This document shows, piece by piece, positions 1 to 10,498 of a stretch of 64,000 nt of DNA (position 1 is the stretch's first letter; every line of letters begins with the position of its first letter). This stretch comes from Marasmius tenuissimus (Eukaryota > Basidiomycota > Agaricomycetes > Agaricales > Marasmiaceae), in NCBI GenBank assembly GCA_029532415.1, contig JAQOTA010000053.1, forward strand, positions 3,844,001-3,908,000, written 5' to 3'. Below the pieces are notes generated by a model. That model worked only from the letters and a program-made list of their open reading frames with translations. It searched no databases and was not told where the DNA came from. A program made the position numbers and the translations under genes.

Positions 1-395
1 TACTTGGAATGGTACTGGTGTCAAGTGACCATTGAATCGCAATACAATTCAGGGATGGAAAGCACGCCCGCAGAGCGACATATCATCGAACGTATTTTGT
101 GGTATCGCAGAATGATGATTAGCTTGGTTTTGTGCATTCTTGAGATGATATGAGATGGTAAGAGTCAGATTAGTCGAGAAATGTTGGGAGAAAGAAAGAT
201 GGAATGGTTGTAGCATCAGAGAGCGGGTAAGCCCGGCAATTTCAATACCCGGTCGTTCTATACTCAATGTACTGTACTGCTTCACGATAATTATCATGAG
301 CCTAAAAGGAGAGGGCCAAGTCAGGACATCCCAGTATTCTGACAACCTTATTCTCAGCCCTCAATGTCATTCAGAGCTTCAAATCTGAGCTCACA
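1..395. other. left-edge sequence without a recognisable gene
   Basis: Short open frames exist on both strands, but none shows a domain, a signal peptide or a convincing splice structure. It may hold the promoter of the isomerase gene that follows. Confidence 0.4.
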
Positions 396-424
396 ATGGA
401 TCAAAGTTTCGGAACCAACCCCCC

Positions 425-1506
425 ATGTCCTACATGTACAACTCTCAAGGTGCGTCGTGAGCCGTACAAGCCCACCAAACACGACTGAATATTTGTGCAT
501 CATGAAGGAACCCGGTGAATGCCTTCTCAGTCAGGTATGAGAACTCTAGAGCCGTGATACGCGTTCTGTCACCTAATCAACGTTTCTACGAAGCTACTGG
601 AGGGCATATGGGGAACTATTCAAGAGAATCATTGAGGAAGGACCCGATGTGCGAGCAGTCGTTATTTCGTCTGCATTGGACAAATTCTTCACTGCGGGTT
701 TGGATTGTGAGTTCCCATAACTGAGATATATCTTCATGGTCTGATTTTCGTATAGTAAAGGACACTGAAGGCATTGCACGGCCCAAGGATCCTAATGATG
801 ACACCGACAACGCCCGCAAGGCCAGAGGAACTTTGAGTTTCATCAAGGAATTCCAATCAGCAATTAATATCGTCGAGCAAGCTCCATTCCCAGTCATAGC
901 CGCAGTTCACGGAATAGCCTTGGGTCTTGCAATGGACATGACTTCGTGCTGCGACGTCAGATATGCGGCTGAGGATGCATCATTCAGTATCAAAGAAGTC
1001 GACATAGGCCTGGCAGCCGACATCGGATCACTGTCATTCGTCCCCAAGGTCTCCGGCAACAACTCACTAGTGAGGGAATATGCCTTCACTGGAGAACGCT
1101 TTACAGCGCACGACGCGGAAAAGTTGGGCTACGTGTCACGAGTCGTACCAGGAAGCCGGGACGAAGTGGTGAAAGCTGCTCTTGCTCTCGCGAAGACAAT
1201 CGCGGAGAAAAGTCCACTCGCTGTGGCTGGAACAAAGAAGCTGATCACACATGGAAGGGACCATACGTGAGTTCGTTACTTCGATGTTCATCAGTCTCTT
1301 TCATCGGTTCGTAGGGTGGAACAAAGCCTTGATTATACGGCAGTGTGGAATGCAGCGATGCTGCAAACCAGGGTAAGTGTGTATCACCCAGCTTTCAATG
1401 CAAATCTTACGTTCCATTCTCGAAGGATACTGGGGAAGCTGTTGCTGCGACGCTCAGCAAAAGCACGCCAAAGTTTAGGTCACTCAAGGTTAAGTCTCAT
1501 TTGTAA
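425..1506 (+). CDS. delta(3,5)-delta(2,4)-dienoyl-CoA isomerase (enoyl-CoA hydratase/isomerase family)
   Basis: This enzyme of the crotonase fold moves double bonds in dienoyl-CoA during beta-oxidation of unsaturated fatty acids. Joined exons give NPVNAF, YWRAYGELFKRI, FTAGLD, then a long exon with PVIAAVHG and KEVDIGLAAD. The three acidic residues used by the rat enzyme ECH1 are all present: Asp in AMD, then Glu and Asp in KEVDIGLAAD. The acyl-CoA pocket glycines (HGIALG) are kept. At least five introns are needed, including 535-592 and one starting after FTAGLD near 693. The last exon ends in Ser-His-Leu, an accepted variant of the C-terminal peroxisomal signal PTS1, so a peroxisomal site is inferred. 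The first exon is the weak point: a start at 425 with a GTGAGC donor at 457 keeps the frame, but a start at 396 or further upstream is possible. Confidence 0.85.
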
Positions 1507-1628
1507 ACTATGTAATGGATGCGGAAGGAAGGATACCGGGTGCAGAATACTATATTATGATACCTCTGATCATGCTGTACGCACGGGCGACGCTGCTGCT
1601 TTAGACTTTATGTCTTCCAGTTTCTGCT

Positions 1629-2929
1629 TTATTTCAGAGAAAAACGCGACTTTGTCCGGTATCTGCGCAAGAGAACGTCAAATTTTTGTTTAGCTGCTCG
1701 TGTCAACGGGGCTACCTGATATCCTTGTACCCTTCCAGATGTGCATGGGAGAGCGTAGAAGAGTGTTTCGGGGACGCGGTCTGTACTTGCACGATCGAAC
1801 CTGGTAAACATATATTTCGATGGGACTGCTCACCGTATTGCTCTGGCTCCTCGTAGACAATCTTGTAACATTGTAGACCAGGTTTGAACACCTTCAAGTC
1901 ACGGTCCCATATGATGACCTTCGGCATCTGACTGTCAGCGTTCGAAGTCAATGTCGATTGATGTTTGAGGACATAGTTGTGAACAAGTCGGGCCATATGA
2001 AGTCCGACATATGCTACAATCTTCGGATGATACCTTCCTATCTTCTGCAGAAAAGTTGGGATACCGCCTTTCATCTCCGAATCCTTTAGTTCATTCGCCT
2101 GCGAGCATGTGTCAGTCTGAGAGTGACGATAGAGCGGGAAGGGGCTTGCCTCAGCGGTAGGGCGGTCTACCATGTTAGTCTGCACCATCATGAGACACCC
2201 GTTACAAGCTGTGAAATCGAAAGCCTCACGAGTCCCAAAGAGAATCGGTGAGGTATTGTATGGTCCTCGGTCGGGGGTATACGTTCAGGCGTAAGACCTA
2301 CAATTTACTTTGAGAAGCGTGTTGCAAGAGGAGAGAATGCACCAGCCTACCCGACAAGTGCAGGCATTTCCAGAAGTGATTTGAAGGATGCGCAAAGTGA
2401 TGTCCCGTCTCTGCGGAGAGTTGACCGGGGCTAGGGGTGGGCAGACCTTAGTTCCGGTGTTTCAATGAGGTTACCATCGGGGAAATTGCCTCACTTGATC
2501 CCACAAAATACAACTAGATGATAGGGTGGGTGTGATTCTCGTATGTGTAGCCCGAAACAACGCACCATCAAGGTTCTCTTGGAGGCAATCATTGATATGG
2601 CGAAGATGAGAATACTTCTCTGGGTCTGCGTGGCGTCGTTTGAAAGTTCGTTTCGTCTTGGGTTTATCAGGGCTAGTTTCCCTCGAAGAGATTCCAAATG
2701 GCTTTTCACCATCCTCATCAGAGCAGACACGCTTCCGTTTGGCGGACTGTCGGGATTTTGAGGAATTTGCATTGCGATTTGACAACTTGCTCGAGTCCAG
2801 CCGTGTCACCGTGACTGATTTTCTATCAGTGGCCTCGGCAGAAGGGTAGCTGAACTTTGAGAGAGATTGCTGGAACGAGAGAACAGTCTCTGCTCTTAAG
2901 CCATCGTCGTCTTGAGATACACCGTCCAT
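1629..2929 (-). CDS. G/T(U) mismatch-specific thymine/uracil-DNA glycosylase (TDG/Mug family)
   Basis: This nuclear base-excision enzyme removes U or T mispaired with G. A basic, disordered N-terminal region of about 120 residues (KRKR, KPKTKRTFKRR) likely gives nuclear targeting and DNA contact. The catalytic domain is split by introns but joins cleanly: VVFCGINPGQLSAETGHHFA holds the active-site Asn of the Asn-Pro-Gly motif, followed by SNHFWK, then TNMVDRPTAE, ANELKDSEMKGGIPT, IVAYVG and the C-terminal LPCTSGRVQGYQ. One intron (2099-2149, 51 nt) has a GC donor; reading through it would add 17 residues inside a conserved block. The start at 2929 (MDGVSQDD) is chosen; an in-frame Met at 3010 is the alternative. 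It is divergent from the GTPase gene, with about 200 bp between. S. pombe Thp1 is a family member. Confidence 0.85.
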
Positions 2930-3138
2930 GATACAAACCCAAGTTCTGACAGGAAGGTGAGAGCGTTGAACAAGAACGATGGCACCAACAACATGAGTGA
3001 TTGAATGCACTACGTAATGGGTATTATTTCAAACTCCGATCATCCCCAAACAGGGTCGACAACGGCCCTAATGCTGCCCATACTGCTCTACTGTTATAGC
3101 AATACTCTGATGAGCGACTGCGACGACGAGCTCACTCG

Positions 3139-4640
3139 ATGCTCACTATCAAGCTCGTCGTTATTGGTGCTTCTGGTGTAGGCAAGACTAGCCTGCGGAG
3201 CCAGGTACGTAGCGCATGCAACGCTTTCCACTATTCAACCACTGAAATATTTCTCCCGCCTACTTCTGTAGTATATCTCTGGAAGATTCTCAACTGGTTA
3301 TCGCGCTACAATTGGAGCGGATTTCATCACAAAAGTCTTGCCACATCCTACGAAGCCGGACGAAACAGTCACATTACAGATATGGGTGAATACGGTCGTC
3401 ATCCTTCTTGTGGTCGTACGACTTATTCTGTCCCCAGGACACAGCCGGGCAGGAACGCTTCTCGACTCTTTCTAGTGCATTCTTTCGGGGGGCAGATGCA
3501 GCTTTGCTCATGTTCGATGTGAATGATCAGAAGACATTACATACCCTTGAAAAATGGTGGATAGAGTTTCGGGATAAGGCTCCGGTACCCGACGAGGTCA
3601 TGGACGAGTTCTGCTGCGTGGTAGTTGGAAACAAGATGGACCTGGTTTCTGGCTCATCTACGGTGGCTGTCTCGCGATTCGAAACAGAGAACTTCATCAA
3701 CGAACTCATACCTGTGACCTCACCCTCGCCGACCCATGAAGAGCCGGCGGATCATCACTCTGCTTCCCATGTGGACTGCGATGCCGATGCAGACGATGAG
3801 GAGTCGGACTCTAGCGGTGATGAACCTCCTTTCCCTAGAGAAACAATCTCTCTGTCAACCCCCTCGTCTCCAACGGATCATCGCTCAAATTCGATAGCAA
3901 TAGCCGGTCACTCACTTTCACCTCGCGATACCCTTGGTCGTGGCTCGCCTTCTCGATGTTCTCGTTCTCGCGGCCATCCCTCCTCCATATCACGATCTGG
4001 ATCCTCCTCACGTTTCTACAGTGGCGGGACGATGACGACCACCCATACGTCCCTGACGATCTACCATACCCCATCTTCCTCCCTCTTCGACAACTTCGAA
4101 TCTGCGCGCTCTTCACCCGAACAGTGGTCGGGCCCAGGATCGTACTTGTCGAATCGCCCGCCAGCACGCCGTTTGACCTCTCTTTCAAACGCAAGCTCGA
4201 GTTCAGGCAGCACCGTAACCCCCAGCTTATTTGCGAGACAAAGAGAACCTCGTCATAACGGAGATGACGACGCGGAGCTTTCAAGTGATGCTCTCGGTGT
4301 CTCTTCTGCCTCAACAACAGCCACAACCCCCGAAAGCGATTTCGCAGAGGTCATGTCCGCTGCAGTGCGGTCTCGCGCCGCAGCTTCTACATCTCCACCG
4401 CCGCCGGATCGGGGAGCTAAATTGTTCTTCACCAGTGCGAAGACAGGTGAAGGGGTTCGGGACGTATTCGAATATATTGCCAGTCGAGTGATCAAGAAAT
4501 GGGAATATGACGAAAACGTTGAATCACGGAGGATGTCTATGAGAGAAGGCAGTCCTCCCTTGAACGACGCCAGGGAGACAGTGCGTTTGGGACCCGGAAT
4601 AACATCAAAAGCTGCCCAACTCGGAGGCTGTTGCAGGTGA
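3139..4640 (+). CDS. Rab/Ras-like small GTPase with a ~260-residue loop between G4 and G5
   Basis: Three exons (3139-3204, 3272-3385, 3438-4640) give a 460-residue protein. Visible motifs: G1 GASGVGKTS, switch-I threonine in YRATIGADF, G3 DTAGQERF, G4 NKMD near residues 125-128 and G5 TSAK near 392-395. The order and the DTAGQERFSTL region are Rab7/Ypt7-like, which suggests vesicle traffic to the vacuole. The C-terminus GGCCR has a CC pair suitable for double geranylgeranylation, hence membrane attachment. The oddity is size: Rab proteins have about 200 residues and only some 25-30 between G4 and G5. Here that loop is about 260 residues, rich in Ser, Pro and Asp/Glu, low complexity, and in one open exon with no stop. 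It looks disordered and may be a phosphorylated regulatory loop, which is inference. Confidence 0.85.
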
Positions 4641-5027
4641 CGAGGTCCTGCAGGTGCGTCTGTCGTCATTTTTTTCTGTCTACTTTCTGGATTTGTCGCC
4701 CTGTTATCCCGTTGTTGTTCAGAGGGGACATGTATTCCCGTCTTTGCTTTGTATCCGTCCTCGATAATATTCGTGCACCATCCGCTCTTTACTCTTATCT
4801 TATGACATATATATCTGCCCTATCTCACCTTTCCTATCCCATCTTGGTTGAGTGTCCCATTCCTTGTTCTACCATCAAATGAATACTATTCACCGTGCCT
4901 CTCGCTCGGGACGTGCCTTTGCCGAACACAACGCCAGCAGCGCGGCCACACACTCGAACTCCGCAAGTGTTGCAGGGCGGCGTGCTCATTCCTCACTCAG
5001 CTCTGACTTATTCCAGAAAAGACGGCC
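4641..5027. other. convergent 3' ends, no gene seen
   Basis: This is the space between the stop of the GTPase gene and the stop of the opposite-strand PP4 gene. Pyrimidine-rich sequence, probably two 3' untranslated regions. No coding signal was found. Confidence 0.5.
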
Positions 5028-6323
5028 TTAAAGGAAATAATCCGCAGGGGGCCGCTTTGCGGGGACGGAGCGAACATCCTTAAATGACGAGGTCAGACAC
5101 ATTAGTGCGTAGCATGCGACCCGACATACGATTGGTGCATGGTGGAAAACTTTGTATTCCTGACCAAGGTTTTCATCCAGTTCCAAGATCGATGCTACAT
5201 TCCCGCACCTAGACACCATCTCAGCTGAACAATCTCCCGTCAGCGACGAAGGCACCAAACGTACCGGTAACAATAGTTTGGAGCACTCCAGACTGTCACA
5301 ATGGTTTTGTCAAACATCAACTTGTACCCTTCCATTGCGAGCTGATGAGCTCTGGCGATAAGATCTATAGCGTTTTGATGGGCAAAGGTTTGTGTTATGT
5401 CTGCGCCAAAAAGGAAGCCCGCGCCCCTTGGAGAGAGGCCCCATCCAACGATATCTAGATTAAAGGGTCGTTTAAATGTCATATAGGGGAATGAGAACCA
5501 CACTGTGGACGCACCGTCAGGATCCGACCAAAGTAAATCACACATGGGCCCATCGTGAGGCACTTCCTGCTTCCTATCAATCGCTCGAATCTGCAGAGGA
5601 CGGATCGATACGAATGCACAAGGCAAAGATAATCGTACTGACCTGATCAATCGTTTGAAGGTTCGGGCTGAGGCCGCCATGAACACAGAAGACCCTTCCG
5701 TCGACAATTGCTGCCAGTGCCAGGTAGTCAAAAACCTCACAGCACCACCTCCACACGTTACTACTCCCGTATTTCCTTTGACATTCGTCATAAAACCCGT
5801 AGACTTGTGTGATTTGGCGCGACTCGTGATTCCCTCGTATGAGTGTTATTCTTTCCGGATATCGCACTTTGAGAGCGAGGAGCAGTAGAAAAGTTTCAAC
5901 ACTGTAGAACCCTCTGTCAACAAAGTCGCCTGCATAGCGAGTATATCAGAGCATAGAAAGATGAAAGGGAGAGGACACATACCCATGAAAAGGTAATTCG
6001 TTTCAGGACAAAATCCACCAACTTTGAACAACTCCAGTAGATCAAAGAACTGCCCGTGTATATCGCCGCATAGCTTTGTGGTCCATCAGACAATAATGAA
6101 AATGAAAGGACTGCTTCGGACTCACCGTCACCGGAGAATCTACGATTTGAACGTTGCCCTCTTCAATGAGAATCTCCCGAGCTTTGAGACATAGACGCTT
6201 CACCTCCTCCTCTGAAATTGGTTCACAACGCGTAAGTTGTTCAATCTGTCTTCCCTTTAATTAATGGTCATTCAAATAATGGCTGACAATCTTCTAAACA
6301 CACCTATCCAGGTCGCTGGGCAT
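5028..6323 (-). CDS. PPH3: serine/threonine protein phosphatase PP4 catalytic subunit
   Basis: This metallophosphatase, together with regulatory subunits, acts in DNA-damage recovery and cell-cycle control. Joined exons begin [18 protein letters not shown] and run through [79 protein letters not shown] and [12 protein letters not shown]. All metal-binding and catalytic signatures of the PPP family (GDIHG, GDFVDRG, GNHE, HGG) are present. The C-terminus [13 protein letters not shown] follows the PP4 pattern and differs from the TPDYFL end of PP2A; the last Leu is the methylation site in this family. The start at 6323 is supported because it reproduces the conserved SDLDRQIEQL opening across the first intron. 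Length is close to the usual 307 residues. Confidence 0.92.
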
Positions 6324-8565
6324 GTCAAAGTTACAGCTAAAAGAACGAGCGACGTAAACAACGAATGAGGGGCCGCTTAGGTAATGATCAACCATGAAAC
6401 TGACGCGCGTCACTGTCAGTGCCAGAGGAGCTTCAGTTCTCGCTCAGGTTGAGAGTCAGACCTTGAGCTTCATTACCTTCTGCAAATCGGCGAGGTTTAC
6501 ACGATTTGCAGCAAATATCCGGCTCCCTGAAGCTTGATCAATCTCGATCGCTGTGTAACCGAAGCAATATTGCACCTCATGAGTACCGACGGCCTGGCTA
6601 ATGAGTCGAAAAGTACTTGTACTCAACATCCAAACGTTCCTCATAAACGCAAAACTCCGGAATCGACAGGTCATTTTGGAGCTAGAGACTGAAGGCCATG
6701 TTCCATCCGAATGGTTCTGTCAATCTTCACTCCTTTGTGCAAGTCAACAAGAGGGTCAACATGTGGACCCTGTTGTCCTCCACTCCAGCATTTCTCTGAT
6801 TGGTCTAAAGCGCACCCTGGTGCGAACCTCGAGGTAGAGCCTGGTAGAGTCTATCCTCAACCTGGACAGAGTAAGTCTGCGATTACTCATCTCCACAACA
6901 CGCTAAGTCCTCATCCCTGCACAGGAACTACCTCCATTGGATTAAGCAGTCCTTTGCTTGACAGGGCATTGTCTGGCATTGTACATCGTACAATCGTTAC
7001 CGTAGCCGCGGCCTGTCAGCCTCAAGTTGACCTATCCTCTACCCATATCGGCCTACACACGTTATCGATAAGCTTCCAAAGTCTCAGGGTAACCCAGGAT
7101 CTACTCGATGGCCACTGAGGCTCTTAGTTCTTGGAAATCTAGGGATTACATCACAACCGACGTAGGGGCGAGGTTCATTGCAAATCAATATCGATAGCAG
7201 CACCGCTCGAGTACCTATGGGCATCGACTATCATCGAAGACTCGGGAGTGGGTCCCTTCTATTCCACCTGTCATTACTTACTCCCGAAACTCGCCAACAG
7301 AACTCAGGAGAACGGCTACGAAGAGTTGTTTGGACTCTGATCATCCGCTACACACCAAGATCGATTTTACTCCTTCAAGGTGCCGCATTGTCTCGAACGC
7401 ACTTTGTTGAAACTAAAGGCCCCGAAGCTCGGGGGAAATGGGTCGTTCCTAGGTCCCGGGAACTCGTATTTTGCGTCACAAAGGATGGAGGATGCGCAAG
7501 GCGGTTCGACCGTCGGTTTCCGTTCTTACCGATTCAAGTGTATCTCGTGTCCACTGTCTTGTATAACGTGAACTGCGCAGTGAGCGCTCGTTTTAAGATC
7601 TGTGTATGATAGAATTGGCGTACTAGTCTTCGCGATCAGTTATTGCTAACCATTCAATACAGTTATGTATCTCCACGGCTTGACTCATGTGAAGTGTTGT
7701 CTTTCTCCGAGCCATTGCTTTCTCTATTCCAATTATGGCACAGTACATAGGATGCGGGGCCAGGGGATACGTGAGGACTGACCGAGTGCAAACATGCGTG
7801 ATACTGTCAGTTGACATCCACCAAGAAAGTAAGGTGGACAGAAGGAATCATGTTTTTTTCCATCCGGACTTGGGTTTGAACGACCCTGACCGTCCGAGCG
7901 TCAAAATGATTTAAAAGGGGCGCAAATTCCAACGAATTGCCAAACCACCCTCCCCAACCTCTCCTCAGTCCTCCTACCTCGGAAGCGACTGCAAAACTGT
8001 CTCCTCAGGTCGTTCGTGTCTGCGTCAAAGCCTCGTAGCAGGTCGTCGCTCCATGCATCTTTTTTCTATTTAATCAGAGATTGTTGCCCACCCGTTATCT
8101 AAAAACGGACTATGGTACAGGCTCTGTTAAATAGCCAAAAAAGTTGCTGGAGCGTCGCCAACTGCACAGGGCTGACGCCACAGCACGCAAAAGCCTATCA
8201 TAATCTCGATCATGCCTTTCTCAAAACCCAAATCCTGTATCATTTTTTTTGGTGTCCGACTCCAGCTCCATCGCAGGGGTTTTGGCAAGTTCCGATAAAC
8301 CCTTTGACCTCTTTGGTACACCAACAATCTACTGAATGATGGGACACGCTCATTTAACGTGGTTGTATGTAGTATATTCAGTGCATTAAATACTTGAGAT
8401 CTATGTAGCAGCGTGCCTCTCAGGCGGACGTTCGATCGTTTATCCCCCGTCTGCCGCCATGCCCGGCATACAGTGAGTGTGCTTGGGCTTCGCCTGCGGT
8501 CTACGGAGGTATTGGTTCACCGGGTTCAGCGAGCGAGTGCCGATGCGCAGTGAGGGTTGTAGGTT
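6324..8565. other. 2.2-kb region with no supported gene
   Basis: This lies between the start of the PP4 gene and the 3' end of TAD1. Open frames of 60-143 codons occur (for example 7178-7609 on the plus strand), but none shows a recognisable domain, consistent codon use or good splice partners. No tRNA cloverleaf or terminal repeat was seen. It could hold the PP4 promoter, a non-coding RNA or a decayed transposon. Confidence 0.4.
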
Positions 8566-9982
8566 TCAAGGTCCCGATCTCTCACCGTTCTCATCGAAAC
8601 GCTCTCTGTCACTACCACTTTTGACCCACCCCGAAAACGGTCCGTTTGGTCCTGTCAGTGCCATTTTTGCTTGTTGATACTCGATGGAAGAACGTTTCGC
8701 GGAAAGATAACTGCCTGTATTTGAGCCGCGCGGCCATTGCAGCCGATAGAGCGTGCCAAGGAATAAGTTGTAGAGCGAGAGCTTACACAACCGGGGTCTG
8801 TGTAGAGTATCAGATCAACATGGTTTACTGCGAGGAGAGTCTGACCTTAGTTTCTCTCGATGTCGATATTTGGGAGAAACACCGCGTCTCAGGCCATTGA
8901 TCAATATCTCACTGCCAATTGAAGAGTCAGCCCACCAGCACAGGGCTTCGTGAGAGAAAATCAATAACGCTCCAACGTTAGGTCCTTGAGCCACTCACCC
9001 TCGTTACAAGAGCTGCTGAAAAGGGGATCTCCAGCAGACACTTCTTTACGAGAGTGCGGGAACGCGATCGGTGTAAAGTTGATCGAGGGAATTTGATGAG
9101 AGTATCCAGGTGGGAGTTCTACAAACGCCTTTAGCTTACGCTCAAAAAACCACTCCGGTGCTCCTTACCGACAATCCCTTGGAGACGGTTGGAGAAGGCA
9201 CGCTCGCAGTCCTCTCGCACGATTCTGATGAGCTCGGGAGTGACATCCCCAATCACGATAGCCGAGATGTATACCGGGGACAGCAGTTGGGATGCAATCG
9301 CGCCTTGTATACCCAAGACCGTCCAAGCTGCAATCTTGTCGCTGCATGACATTGACGACGAGGAAGGTGAGTCAGCACGGCCTGGCTTCGTCCTTAAGAC
9401 TCCGTATAGAGAGTAATTGTCACGTCCCCTGGAAGCCTTTGATGGGTCTATCGGATCGGAACGAATCGTTGAATCTTTCAAGGCAGCCATTTGTTCGTCC
9501 TGGAGTGCTGCAAGAAAGCGGGTAGAGGAGTCACCGCCTACCTTATTGTATGAGCACAATTCAAGGGCATTCAAGCAGGAGTTGGGCTCACAGGGGAGTG
9601 TCGAGACATAAAGACCCAATTGAACTCCATTTCGTAGGGCGTACATTCCCTCCTCGGTTTTGATTAACCATGGACTGTCGTAGGTGCCATCTGCAGCCCG
9701 GCTTATTTCTTCGATTAACCATCGGATTGCGGCGCGTCGAGCAAGGACTTCAGCATGACTGTCATGGAGAGCTTCACCCTGATATGGGAGACGAGAAGCA
9801 GGCAGACACTTTGTACCAGCTCCGATGGCGATGGGCTTGATCAACAATCCACCAGTTGCATACAAGAAAAAGGAAGCGATAATTGTCCATTGTCCATTGG
9901 GTATAGAGAACTTGAGGCGGGAAAACTCATCCAGAATTTGGCGCACAGCCTGAGCATGATCATAGTCCGCTGTAGGGAGCAT
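8566..9982 (-). CDS. TAD1: tRNA-specific adenosine deaminase 1 (Tad1/ADAT1)
   Basis: This enzyme deaminates A37 to inosine in eukaryotic tRNA-Ala. The zinc and proton-shuttle motif is DSHAEVLARR. The second zinc motif appears only after removing an in-frame 54-nt intron (9538-9591): the join gives STLPCGDSSTRFLAAL, matching the family pattern PCGDAS. MSCSDKIAAW and LGIQGAIASQLL follow (the CSDK cysteine is the third zinc ligand), then PVYISAIVIGD. Further 3' exons add IPSINFTPIAFPHSR, LCWWADSSIGSEILINGLRR, KLRPRLCKLSLYNLFL and YQQAKMALTGPNGPFSGWV, the typical C-terminal part of the deaminase domain, ending at 8566. The intron near 9130-9165 is the least certain join. The start at 9982 is the first Met of the exon that carries NGQWTIIASFFL. 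Confidence 0.85.
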
Positions 9983-10498
9983 TCGCGTCGCGTGGGAAGG
10001 AAATGCCGACGGCTAGGTGATTCTCAGCCGTTGGGGTCGTAAACAATCCGATTCCTAAGGTCAGTTTCGTTTTGTTTGGAGTCGAAGCACACACAACGAA
10101 ATCGCGTACGAGTTTTCGGTATTGCAAAACTGTAAGATACCAATACTTACCAGGCAGCGACCGATTCTGCAGTAGTATTCCCGATCCAGAGTCCAGACCA
10201 TGAGTCTACGAGTAAGGTTCAAGCGTCGAGCTATGAGGCAAGAGCCTACGTATCCCTAGCCGCTTCGGGAAGATCTGCGGTGCTACTGCAAGACTGGATC
10301 TGGCGCCACGCAGGTGCCTATTCAGCGTTCAGCCCTCGTAACTCCAAGATCTACGCAGTCAACGAAGAAAACACCGCTCAATTAAGTATGTAACAAAGTA
10401 ATGTGAACTAATAGAAAGCCACCGAATCGCCTATACCGCCTTTATTCTGAGAAGTTTAACTTTCATCAGAACAACGTGGAACTTGAGAGAAGGTGAAC
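9983..10498. other. intergenic, upstream of TAD1 and downstream of the secreted-protein gene
   Basis: No coding signal was found. It should contain the TAD1 promoter and the 3' untranslated region of the neighbouring secreted-protein gene, both on the minus strand. Confidence 0.4.
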
